Shown: positions 1 to 5,843 of the stretch, piece by piece
How positions within the stretch are numbered: the first letter of the stretch is position 1
How the letters are laid out: each line of letters starts with the position of its first letter
Source of the DNA: Deinococcus roseus
GTDB taxonomy: Bacteria; Deinococcota; Deinococci; Deinococcales; Deinococcaceae
Direction of reading: 5' to 3'
Length of the DNA stretch: 24,703 nucleotides
NCBI RefSeq assembly: GCF_014646895.1
Contig: NZ_BMOD01000043.1
Span: 1-24,703 of the forward strand
Position numbers and translations under genes: made by a program
The notes under the pieces: generated by a model
What the model was told of the DNA's origin: nothing
Seen by the model: the letters and a program-made list of their open reading frames with translations, nothing else
Database searches by the model: none

Positions 1-15
1 TTCAGTCGACTCTAG

Positions 16-315
16 TGTGATTCTGGAGAAACATCTGGATACCTGCTCAGCACGAAGGAGTTTTTCTGTGCTGAGCAGTTACTAGAAACCTTTGTTCAAA
101 GCCATAGTGTCATAGAGCCAACAGATAGGGTCCTTGCAGCAATGCGATCTCTTGGATTGGGCAAAGTGGAATCCATTAAAATGGTCAATCAGATTTTTCG
201 TCTGGACATAAGCTCTGCCAAATCCCTGGTGCATAACAGCTCAACCTGGGAAGATCGTTATGAAGTTGACCAAGCGCTACATGATGAGATTGAAGCTCTG
301 ATGATAGAATTTTAG
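16..315 (+). pseudogene. Remnant of a small ribosomal-L7/L12-like domain protein
   Basis: The frame is open from the stop at 13-15 to TAG at 313-315. Its second half reads LGLGKVESIKMVNQ, then AKSLVHNSSTWEDR, ending EIEALMIEF. This matches by eye the small bacterial proteins that share the L7/L12 C-terminal pattern (xVESIKxxxxxFxLxxxxAKxLVHxSxTWxDR); their role is unknown. The similarity begins before the first in-frame ATG (142-144), and no ATG, GTG or TTG lies between 16 and 141. Either the 5' part is lost or frameshifted, or a rare start such as CTG at 43 is used. An AAGGAG at 55-60 precedes a GTG at 68 that is in another frame and soon stops. A short functional gene 142-315 (57 codons) cannot be excluded. 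The DNA is AT-richer than the rest of the window. Confidence 0.45.
43..78. repeat. Perfect 11-bp inverted repeat, 14-nt loop
   Basis: CTGCTCAGCAC at 43-53 is matched exactly by GTGCTGAGCAG at 68-78. The loop 54-67 holds AAGGAG and a T5 run. It lies inside the open frame of the L7/L12-like remnant, so it may be unrelated non-coding DNA joined to that gene, or a translational hairpin hiding a ribosome-binding site. Confidence 0.5.
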
Positions 316-474
316 ATATTCTTTCGGCGCGAATACCGTTAGATTGGGCCTTGAATAAATATGAAAGGATCTTCTATTATATCAAATAGTTGAGGCTTTT
401 GAATTTCTATTATATTTTGTGTTTTCAGAGACTGTTTAAAAAGTAGAAAATTCGTGTAGATCAAAGGAGTATAA
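316..474 (+). promoter_or_regulatory. AT-rich intergenic region with direct repeats and ribosome-binding site
   Basis: No gene is seen here. The 11-mer TTCTATTATAT occurs at 372-382 and 405-415, 33 bp apart. The second copy, with the following TATATT, could serve as a -10 region for the next gene. AAAGGAG at 463-469 is a clear ribosome-binding site five bases before the GTG at 475. A -35 box is not convincing. Confidence 0.35.
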
Positions 475-774
475 GTGAATGAACATCAGGACGTTCCAGA
501 ATATCTAGAGTCAACATACAGTATGCTTACACGTTCGTTCAATCAAAGCGAAATCGAAAAGTACCTGAATGAGCTAATTTGGTGTCTTTATGAATACATG
601 TCAGATAGAAATTTGGCCACTATTTTGAGTATTACTACATCCAGAGATAAGGGTCATATATACAATCACATATACTCAGTAATCGGCGATAAGAAATATG
701 ATCCGCTGGGGCTAGAAAAGGTTATTACCAAGCTATCTGAACATGGTTTTGACGAATGGACGCAAGAGGAATAA
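475..774 (+). CDS. Hypothetical 99-aa acidic protein
   Basis: This is a 99-residue soluble protein with no signal peptide or membrane segment. The GTG start is chosen because AAAGGAG lies five bases upstream. The protein is acidic, looks helical and is rich in Tyr, Glu and Ile; the N-terminus MNEHQDVPEYLES and C-terminus FDEWTQEE are the most charged parts. I do not recognise the family. Size, acidity and the low-GC, isolated setting next to another small-protein remnant resemble orphan immunity genes of polymorphic toxin loci, but no toxin gene is adjacent and this is only a guess. Codon use is AT-richer than the operons after 4000, suggesting separate acquisition. Confidence 0.6.
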   Translation: MNEHQDVPEYLESTYSMLTRSFNQSEIEKYLNELIWCLYEYMSDRNLATILSITTSRDKGHIYNHIYSVIGDKKYDPLGLEKVITKLSEHGFDEWTQEE

Positions 775-930
775 CAGGCCTGCAATTACCCAGTGTATGA
801 CTACAATTATTTGGAAATGATCAAGATTCTGCCTTGGCATAATTTCCATAGGAAAACCGACTCTTGCAATCTGGATTCTTTGTGTAAGTCAGTTTGCCTC
901 TTTCGAGTAAAGGATGAAACTCGATCCTGA

Positions 931-960
931 TCATCCCGGAAACGCTCGTTTTCGGGATGA
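931..960 (+). terminator. Hairpin between unknown gene and recombinase
   Basis: TCATCCCGGAAA (931-942) pairs with TTTTCGGGATGA (949-960), 12 bp including one G-T pair, around the loop CGCTCG. The downstream T content is modest (TTCTACCC, then ATTTTCCCC), so this is a plausible but not textbook terminator. The rest of 775-1036 holds no gene that I can support. Confidence 0.45.
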
Positions 961-1036
961 TTCTACCCAGAATTTTCCCCTCCCTTTTCAGTCGTGTTTG
1001 AGGTCCCGAATTCGCTTCCCGAAATCAAAATCCCGG

Positions 1037-1067
1037 TTGCTTACCTCCAGGTGGGTTTCGGTACACT
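1037..1067 (+). promoter_or_regulatory. Candidate promoter for a leaderless recombinase transcript
   Basis: TTGCTT (1037-1042) and TACACT (1062-1067) are 19 bp apart. The -10 box ends five bases before the ATG at 1073, and no Shine-Dalgarno sequence is visible. This fits the leaderless promoter layout common in Deinococcus. Confidence 0.4.
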
Positions 1068-1072
1068 GAAAC

Positions 1073-1648
1073 ATGACCCCACCCCAAAATCTGATTGGTT
1101 ATGCCCGGGTGTCTACCCGGGAGCAGCATCTGGACCTGCAACTTGATGCCCTAACCAAAGAAGGCTGCAGCAAAATTTTTAGGGATGTCCTCAGTGGCAG
1201 CAAAGCAGACCGACCTGGTCTGAAAGCCGCACTGGAATACCTCCGGCCAGGGGATAAGCTGGTGATCTGGAAGCTGGACCGACTTGGAAGAAGCCTCCAG
1301 CACCTCATTGAAACGGTCAAACTGCTGCAGGCCAGAGGGGTGGATCTGCTGGTGGTGCAGGAAAAAATGGACACTGCAAGCCCGACTGGGAAGCTGTTCT
1401 TCCACATGATGGGTGCACTGGCAGAGTTCGAACGAGACATTATTCGGGAACGCACCCTGGCAGGCCTGGAAGCTGCACGGTCCAGAGGTCGTAAAGGGGG
1501 CCGCAGGGCGCTCCTGAATCCAGGACAGGTGGAGATGGCTCGAACCCTAATGCAAGATCCTAGAAATAAGGTAGCAGATGTGTGTAGGACACTGGGAATC
1601 TCCAAAACCACCCTGTACAGGTCACTGGGTAAACTCAAATCTCCATAG
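1073..1648 (+). CDS. Serine recombinase (resolvase/invertase family)
   Basis: This 191-residue protein has the normal length and layout of a small serine recombinase of the Tn3-resolvase/Pin-invertase type. The catalytic start is YARVSTREQ, with Arg12 and nucleophile Ser14. KLDRLGRS (residues 67-74) carries the conserved active-site arginines, AEFERDIIRERT lies on the long E helix, and a helix-turn-helix near residues 165-185 (VADVCRTLGISKTTLYRSL) binds DNA. The enzyme cuts both strands at a short crossover site through a phosphoserine link and resolves, inverts or integrates DNA. No transposase lies next to it and no paired crossover sites were recognised, so it may be an orphan resolvase of a plasmid or a decayed transposon. 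All key residues are present, so it looks intact. Confidence 0.93.
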   Translation: MTPPQNLIGYARVSTREQHLDLQLDALTKEGCSKIFRDVLSGSKADRPGLKAALEYLRPGDKLVIWKLDRLGRSLQHLIETVKLLQARGVDLLVVQEKMDTASPTGKLFFHMMGALAEFERDIIRERTLAGLEAARSRGRKGGRRALLNPGQVEMARTLMQDPRNKVADVCRTLGISKTTLYRSLGKLKSP

Positions 1649-1695
1649 ACCTACACACCTGATCTGCCATGGTGCTCTAGGCTGCCTGCTCAAAA

Positions 1696-2340
1696 ATGCA
1701 TACACTGGCGCATATGGGTGGACCTGACATACGAATTCTGCTCTCTCAGAGCCTGACCAGCACATTCCAAGATGAACTCAAAACTCTGTGTATAGAGTTG
1801 GGAGGAGAAATGCGCCGGTACCCACATGGGTTTTCTTTCAATGTGCAGACCCTCCGTCCACTGGGCATGGACTGGCCGTTTGAGCCAGATGCCTATCCAC
1901 CTGTTTCGGTGAGTGTTGAAGACCTGGAAGAGATGAACGAATCTACCTATGAACAATATTCCTCCGATGAAGTTGAACAAATTGTCCAGATTGCAGGCTT
2001 TTCTCCAATCACGGTTCTCGACCTTGGTGCGCACAGTAATGGACTGATTTCTCATTACGTCCTGGGTGCCTTGAGCCTCTATCTGGCCACAAAATATCAG
2101 GGACTGATTGATCTGATGGGCATACTGAACGATCGAAGTTTTACGGTCTGGAAACAGCTCTCCAAGGAAGCAGAAGTCCAACAAGCCATCAAAATGTATG
2201 AGGCATATTTTCTGGGGCATGCCGGGCACCTATGGTCAGTCACTTCTGAGGGTTCAGAAGGCCCTTGGTTCGGGCATTATTGTGATGCTGAATTTATGGC
2301 CTGGTGGCTGAAGCAGTCTGAGTTCTATCTGGTGAAGTAG
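1696..2340 (+). CDS. Hypothetical protein, possibly DUF6368-like
   Basis: This soluble 214-residue protein has no signal peptide or clear membrane helix. The N-terminus MHTLAHMGGPDIRILLSQ offers two starts: ATG at 1696, or ATG at 1714, which gives MGGPDIRILL. The second is attractive because a GGP motif near the start is reminiscent of DUF6368 proteins and because TACACT (1701-1706) sits seven bases before it. Neither start has a good ribosome-binding site. The C-terminus contains an aromatic patch (EFMAWWLKQSEFYLVK). The function is unknown. The family link is a weak recollection, not a shown match. It follows the recombinase on the same strand after 47 bp without a terminator. Confidence 0.6.
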   Translation: MHTLAHMGGPDIRILLSQSLTSTFQDELKTLCIELGGEMRRYPHGFSFNVQTLRPLGMDWPFEPDAYPPVSVSVEDLEEMNESTYEQYSSDEVEQIVQIAGFSPITVLDLGAHSNGLISHYVLGALSLYLATKYQGLIDLMGILNDRSFTVWKQLSKEAEVQQAIKMYEAYFLGHAGHLWSVTSEGSEGPWFGHYCDAEFMAWWLKQSEFYLVK

Positions 2341-2409
2341 ACCTCAGAAAGTGAATTTTGAATTAAAAATTTTCCTTCTGAGACAATCAATTTCGGATCA
2401 ACGCGATAA

Positions 2410-2541
2410 AATCCGTCCGACTGGCCCCTTTGCCCCTGGCCCCGTACAGCCCAGTGCTTGCGGGAACTGGCCCGTGATTATGAAGCGGATGCCAGAAGGC
2501 ATGACGATGATTCAGATCTCACCCAGGACCGCTGGCATTGA
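2410..2541 (+). pseudogene. Possible coding relic, C-terminal tail of a lost gene
   Basis: A frame opened by TAA (2407-2409) and closed by TGA (2539-2541) encodes a hydrophilic tail containing CLRELARDYEADARR and ending LTQDRWH. The text looks like a natural protein C-terminus, in contrast to the other frames here. There is no start codon or ribosome-binding site and the 5' part is missing. It may be what remains of a gene deleted during a rearrangement. The parent family was not identified. Confidence 0.3.
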
Positions 2542-2549
2542 CCAAGGAT

Positions 2550-2580
2550 CCCCGTACATGCCTGTAAAGCGTGTACAGGG
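2550..2580 (+). other. Imperfect hairpin downstream of the coding relic
   Basis: CCCCGTACATG (2550-2560) and CGTGTACAGGG (2570-2580) can pair over 11 positions, two of them G-T like, around a 9-nt loop. It is followed by AAGATTTCTTGTTT. It could be a weak terminator for whatever gene once ended at 2541. Confidence 0.3.
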
Positions 2581-2585
2581 AAGAT

Positions 2586-2835
2586 TTCTTGTTTAACATT
2601 AGATATTCAACATCAGATCATCAGCTCAGCGGCGTCTTCTGGAGGGACGTTTCGCAAGGTAGGAGGGGGCCTCCCAGCCTCTGGGGGGTTCACCGTATTT
2701 GCCCAGCATCATCTCTTCGAGCACCCCACTGATGGTCTTGCCTTCCAGGCCAGCCTGGTACAGGAACCACAGTTTCATCTGCCGGGTGACCCGGAAGCCC
2801 AGCAGTTCCGTGAGGTGTTCTTGTTTAACGTTAGA
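2586..2835. repeat. TTCTTGTTTAACRTTAGA repeats around the par genes
   Basis: The 18-mer TTCTTGTTTAACATTAGA at 2586-2603 recurs with one change (A to G) at 2818-2835, inside the coding sequence of the RHH-like partner gene. The core TTGTTTAACAT appears again on the opposite strand at 3603-3613, just upstream of parA. Repeated motifs bracketing a par cassette are candidates for partition sites or operators. The function is inferred from position only. Confidence 0.4.
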
Positions 2836-2979
2836 GGTTTGAAGTTCAACCGGCTGCTCTGGTTCCGGTCCGGGGTGCGCGGTCCAGCTTTCCTGTTTGA
2901 CTTCCGGTTGTGCCTGCTCCAGCACCAGCCTGCGGCGCTCGGCGAGTTGCTCATCGAGGGTCTTGCCTTTCTTGCTCAT
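2626..2979 (-). CDS. ParA-partner protein, probable ribbon-helix-helix centromere-binding factor
   Basis: This 117-residue protein begins MSKKGKTLDEQLAERRR. It has a charged, probably helical N-terminus, a Glu/Pro/Gln-rich middle, and a C-terminal block around GFRVTRQMKLWFLYQAG followed by KTISGVLEEMML. That block resembles a beta-strand/two-helix ribbon-helix-helix DNA-binding unit. The last residues (RPSRRRR) are strongly basic. Its ATG (2977-2979) overlaps the parA stop codon in an ATGA overlap, which argues for this start and for translational coupling. In plasmid par cassettes the small gene after parA encodes the protein that binds the centromere and often represses the operon; that role is inferred here. 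One copy of the TTGTTTAAC repeat lies inside the gene. Confidence 0.65.
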   Translation of the reverse strand: MSKKGKTLDEQLAERRRLVLEQAQPEVKQESWTAHPGPEPEQPVELQTSNVKQEHLTELLGFRVTRQMKLWFLYQAGLEGKTISGVLEEMMLGKYGEPPRGWEAPSYLAKRPSRRRR

Positions 2980-3545
2980 GCGTTCACCCACACCGAAGCC
3001 GGTACATAACAGTCCACCGAGTCCAGGGAAAGGCCACTGGTGCGCACGTTGCGGAACACGGCAGGACGGTAGCTGATTTCCCCCACCAGGTTCCACCCAA
3101 AATCCTCCTTGACGATCGTCGGGGCAAGTTTAGAGTCCCGGTCTGGACCGAGGAAGTTCAACAGCACCCCCACCTTCAGACCGGGAATCCCACTGAAAAT
3201 CCCGTAAAGGTGACGGGCCAGGGCGTAATCCTCGGCGGTGGGCTGCAGGGGAATGACCACATGGGTCAGGAGCTCCCGGTACTTGCGGGCGTACTGCTCC
3301 ACCAGTTCTGCACTCGGTGGTGCATCAATCACCACGTTCTTGCCTTCAGGAATGGGGTCTTTGAGGTCCAGCACCGGAGAGCGTAGGCCCTTGAAGTACC
3401 GGGTGGATTTCTTGGGGTCGAGGTCAATGATCACCCCATCAAGCAGGTAAGCCAGGTGCACCGTGGTGGTGGTCTTGCCCACCCCACCCTTGCCAGAGGC
3501 CACCATCACGAACTTGGAATTCTGGGTTGGCATGGCAGCCATCAT
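2976..3545 (-). CDS. parA: ParA-family partition ATPase
   Basis: This 189-residue protein carries the deviant Walker A motif SGKGGVGKTTTT close to the N-terminus, the Walker A' region GVIIDLDPKKSTRYF, and Walker B in NVVIDAPP. It has the length of a short, plasmid-type ParA without an N-terminal HTH. Such ATPases position plasmids or chromosome regions by nucleotide-dependent binding to DNA and to a partner protein. The partner is probably the overlapping downstream gene. The start is uncertain: ATG at 3545 (MMAAMPTQ) or ATG at 3533 (MPTQNSK). A TATGAT lies seven bases before the latter, which would give a leaderless message. A palindrome and promoter-like boxes lie upstream (3563-3607). Confidence 0.88.
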   Translation of the reverse strand: MMAAMPTQNSKFVMVASGKGGVGKTTTTVHLAYLLDGVIIDLDPKKSTRYFKGLRSPVLDLKDPIPEGKNVVIDAPPSAELVEQYARKYRELLTHVVIPLQPTAEDYALARHLYGIFSGIPGLKVGVLLNFLGPDRDSKLAPTIVKEDFGWNLVGEISYRPAVFRNVRTSGLSLDSVDCYVPASVWVNA

Positions 3546-3562
3546 ACCTGAATCTGGAAAAC

Positions 3563-3607
3563 ATCATACGTTCTTCATTAGACAGACAACATCTGAAGTT
3601 AGATGTT
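3563..3607 (-). promoter_or_regulatory. parA promoter with palindromic operator
   Basis: On the minus strand TTGTCT (3584-3589) and TATGAT (3563-3568) form a promoter with a short 15-bp spacer. A perfect palindrome, AACATCT (3588-3594)/AGATGTT (3601-3607) with a 6-bp centre, overlaps the -35 box. This is the expected layout for autorepression of a par operon by ParA or its partner. Confidence 0.5.
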
Positions 3608-3613
3608 AAACAA

Positions 3614-3988
3614 AATTTTCCTGTGTAACAAAGAAGCTGTCAATCTTGGGTTTCCCTTTCGACTTTCTCTCCTGAGCTTGTGCCATCCATTCTTGAAGCG
3701 GCCATGGCCACCTCTACAGGAGTCTGACGGCATCCCTACAGTTTTCAGAGGCCAAGACAACAGTACAAAGAAGGTTGTTGAGGCACTCTACCAGCTGAGA
3801 ACAAAATGCTGCCACTTTACCTTATGGAGCAAGAACACCAGTGTCAGGCAGCAGAGGTACACAAAATCCATAGCCCTGGTCTCTTCTTCAAAAACCTGCC
3901 TGCATCATGGATAACTGCAGGTTATCAAGTGACCTGATGGTGACCTCATTCTGTTCCACAAGACAGCCTGGTTGGGTTTCGTGGGCTT
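3614..3988. other. Gene-free stretch between the parA promoter and the ART-like gene
   Basis: No supported gene was found. A plus-strand open frame (3603-3914, 103 codons) starts inside the parA promoter, has no ribosome-binding site and reads as low-quality protein. The only structure noted is GATAAC (3910-3915)/GTTATC (3921-3926), a perfect 6-bp inverted repeat with a 5-bp centre. It is a possible operator for the gene at 4001. Confidence 0.4.
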
Positions 3989-3994
3989 TACAAT
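3989..3994 (+). promoter_or_regulatory. -10 box for a leaderless gene
   Basis: TACAAT (3989-3994) ends six bases before the GTG at 4001, with no Shine-Dalgarno between them. This is a strong leaderless signature. No clear -35 box was found. Confidence 0.45.
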
Positions 3995-4000
3995 AAAGTT

Positions 4001-4795
4001 GTGCATTATTCAGACGTTCCAGAGGCCCTTTGGGAGTATTATCTGCAAATCAGTCCCGGAATCAGCGTGACAGCCCAGCAGCACCTCCAAAATCGATACA
4101 AATTGCTCCCTCAGACGGCCCCCATTTATCAGGGGGAGTACCAGCGGGTTCATGGGCACATGCAAAGCATTTTCGGTCCGCTGATGAAGGATGTGGACCT
4201 GGCCACCGAACATGTGCTCTGGGACCTGACCGATGATGGAGCGGCCAACAGTGTGCGCATGAAGGTCATTGAGCCCCAGACAGGTCCGGATCCAGTGAAT
4301 CAGACCCTGGTCACATGGGGAGGTTCACGCCGTGCCCGCTGGGAGAGGCTGGTTCAACACCTCGATCTGCCTTTTCCCACCAGTTTCAGGCTCTACCGTG
4401 GCGTGAGACTCAAGCAAAGCTTCAATCCGTTTCCGGACCTGTTGAATTGCTGGCAGCAGGGCAGACCCTCTGCTTGTCAAACGCATCCTCTGGACAGTTG
4501 GACATTTGATCCACAAGTGGCAGAGGCCTTCGTCACCACTTCACAGCACCCTGGCAGTGGGGTGGTGCTGGCAGCAGATGTTGTTTTTGAAAGCACCCTT
4601 GCAGATGTGTTCGTTGATGACAGCTACTTCCTGTTTCCTTACCATCAGCAGATGGAATGTGTGGTCCGTCATCCAGCAAACCTTCAGGTCATTGACCCCC
4701 AGGACAGTTACGCGATTTTCAAAGGCCACAAATATTACATTGAATCTCTGAGACCGCTGACAAGAATGCTGAGACGGGAAAGCATCATTCCTTAA
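4001..4795 (+). CDS. Candidate ADP-ribosyltransferase (R-S-E type)
   Basis: In this 264-residue protein, residues 129-220 carry three motifs in the order expected for R-S-E ADP-ribosyltransferases. These are FRLYRGVRL (Arg133), then LDSWTFDPQVAEAFV (Ser166-Trp-Thr, an STS-like strand followed by a helix), then HQQMECVV (Gln217-x-Glu219). The last matches a QxE catalytic loop, with Glu219 as the putative catalytic acid. The N-terminal ~110 residues are unassigned. No signal peptide or secretion domain is visible, so it may act inside the cell, for example in defence, toxin or phage-related modification. Substrate and family are unknown. The GTG start is supported by the TACAAT box six bases upstream. 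The next gene starts 56 bp downstream on the same strand. The assignment rests on motif order only. Confidence 0.5.
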   Translation: MHYSDVPEALWEYYLQISPGISVTAQQHLQNRYKLLPQTAPIYQGEYQRVHGHMQSIFGPLMKDVDLATEHVLWDLTDDGAANSVRMKVIEPQTGPDPVNQTLVTWGGSRRARWERLVQHLDLPFPTSFRLYRGVRLKQSFNPFPDLLNCWQQGRPSACQTHPLDSWTFDPQVAEAFVTTSQHPGSGVVLAADVVFESTLADVFVDDSYFLFPYHQQMECVVRHPANLQVIDPQDSYAIFKGHKYYIESLRPLTRMLRRESIIP

Positions 4796-4824
4796 GTTTT
4801 GTGTCTCTGTGTGCCCACAGGATG

Positions 4825-4847
4825 TATACTGGTGAGATACAGGAGGT
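4825..4847 (+). promoter_or_regulatory. -10 box and ribosome-binding site of the small basic gene
   Basis: TATACT (4825-4830) is a near-consensus -10 box, with TTGTGT at 4799-4804 as a distant (20 bp) -35 candidate. AGGAGG follows, beginning near 4841, and places the start at the ATG of 4852 rather than at the upstream in-frame GTG of 4801. Confidence 0.45.
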
Positions 4848-4851
4848 GGAC

Positions 4852-5196
4852 ATGGATCATCCACTGTTTTTGATGGCGGAAGCCACCCGGCGCCTCACCC
4901 GGGAACAGGTGGGCGAGGTGTCCTTTCCAGAACTTCCCATGGACCCAGAACGCAGACTGGAGCGTGCCCAGGTGAATGATTACCTGCTGGAAACCCGGAC
5001 TGAACGCAAAAGACCCACAGCGGGCAGGTCCAAGCAGGAGATTCCACAGCGCAGTTGGAGGCTGAAGATCCGTCTGAACAAACTCAGACGCAAACTTCGT
5101 GAAGATGCTCTGGAGGCTGCCATGGTGGGTCATGGCAATGGTGCCGCACTGGCTTCCTATGTTTTACAGAAACGCAAGAAACCCGTCCGCAGATAG
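4852..5196 (+). CDS. Small basic hypothetical protein
   Basis: This is a 114-residue protein beginning MDHPLFLMAEATRRLTREQ. The start is set by AGGAGG just upstream; the longer frame from GTG 4801 would run through a good -10 box. The first half is acidic and mixed. The second half is rich in Arg and Lys (for example RLKIRLNKLRRKLRED) and probably forms an amphipathic, possibly coiled helix. It ends QKRKKPVRR. No membrane segment and no recognised domain were found. A basic C-terminal helix could bind nucleic acid, but nothing else supports that. Its own promoter lies after the ART-like gene, and a strong terminator follows at 5219, so it is probably a single-gene unit that may also receive read-through. 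Confidence 0.65.
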   Translation: MDHPLFLMAEATRRLTREQVGEVSFPELPMDPERRLERAQVNDYLLETRTERKRPTAGRSKQEIPQRSWRLKIRLNKLRRKLREDALEAAMVGHGNGAALASYVLQKRKKPVRR

Positions 5197-5218
5197 AACT
5201 CTGCCATCAGCAAGATCA

Positions 5219-5246
5219 AAAGGCCGCTTTGTCACAGGCGGCCTTT
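5219..5246 (+). terminator. Rho-independent terminator after the small basic gene
   Basis: AAAGGCCGC (5219-5227) pairs perfectly with GCGGCCTTT (5238-5246) around a 10-nt loop, 22 bp after the stop codon. With A and T tracts on the two sides it could act in both directions between the convergent gene sets. Confidence 0.8.
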
Positions 5247-5315
5247 CTCATGGCTCAAAACCGTGTCTGGAAGGACCTACAAAAATACTCACCTACTAGG
5301 AGAGCGTTTCATTCC

Positions 5316-5341
5316 GGGGGGACATCTTCCCAAGGCCCCCC
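5316..5341 (-). terminator. Weak G/C hairpin after ureE
   Basis: GGGGGG (5316-5321) and CCCCCC (5336-5341) can pair immediately after the ureE stop codon (5343-5345). There is no T-run, so it is a weak terminator candidate. Nothing else was found between 5247 and 5342. Confidence 0.3.
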
Positions 5342-5342
5342 A

Positions 5343-5843
5343 TCAGTGCTCCCAGGCAGGTTTCCCCAGAAAGGGCCGCACTTCCCTCAAGAAAGCCACT
5401 TTCAGGCGTTGCAACTGCAATTCCATGCTTCCTTCTGCCAGCACCACCAGGGTGTCACCATCGACCTGTACATCCCGGTGCAGGTTCCCGATGGCATAGG
5501 CGATTCGCAAGGCCTCCACATGGCTTTCAGGATGGATCACCAGCACCGCCTCGGGCGCTGCCTCCACCACGTAAGCTGTGGTGGAGTTCTTGCTCAGCAC
5601 CATTCCCGCCTGCAAAACCATCCCGGTGGGGAGGGCCAGTGCAAACCCCTGTCCGTCGGAGGTAGTGAGTTTGCGCCTGACCCGGTGCCGATCCAGGCAC
5701 GTCATGGTGACCGCAATGACCTCCTGTCCTTGCAGGGTCTGCTCTGGCAAACGGTCCACCCGGCTCCAGGCTGCAGGGGACTCAGGCTCCTCCAGTGCAC
5801 TGGAGGGTTGCAGCAAGGGCCGTTTAAGGTTGGACAGTTTCAT
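5343..5843 (-). CDS. ureE: UreE-like nickel metallochaperone
   Basis: This 166-residue protein shows the two UreE parts. The N-terminal barrel contains RHRVRRKLTTSDGQG, LALPTGMVLQAGMVL and VEAAPEAVLVI. The C-terminal ferredoxin-like metal domain contains IAYAIGNLHRDVQV, matching the family's GNRH block with Leu in place of Arg. There is no His-rich tail. UreE delivers nickel to apo-urease in the cytoplasm with UreD, UreF and UreG. The start MKLSNLKRP at 5843 gives a normal length and overlaps the end of hypB by 20 bases, showing an operon. Urease structural genes are not in the window, so they must lie elsewhere, or the protein serves another nickel enzyme. The promoter is probably upstream of the disrupted hupE. 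Confidence 0.82.
   Translation of the reverse strand: MKLSNLKRPLLQPSSALEEPESPAAWSRVDRLPEQTLQGQEVIAVTMTCLDRHRVRRKLTTSDGQGFALALPTGMVLQAGMVLSKNSTTAYVVEAAPEAVLVIHPESHVEALRIAYAIGNLHRDVQVDGDTLVVLAEGSMELQLQRLKVAFLREVRPFLGKPAWEH

Noticed and set aside
5..15. GTCGACTCTAG resembles a cloning-vector polylinker
   Set aside because: Only 11 bases match and the following sequence departs at once, so chance similarity is more likely than vector contamination.
1690..2229. 179-codon minus-strand open frame opposite the DUF6368-like gene
   Set aside because: No ribosome-binding site or family motif. The plus-strand reading has better amino-acid composition and follows the recombinase on the same strand.
3603..3914. 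103-codon plus-strand open frame
   Set aside because: It starts inside the parA promoter palindrome, lacks a ribosome-binding site, and its translation has no protein-like pattern or recognised motif.
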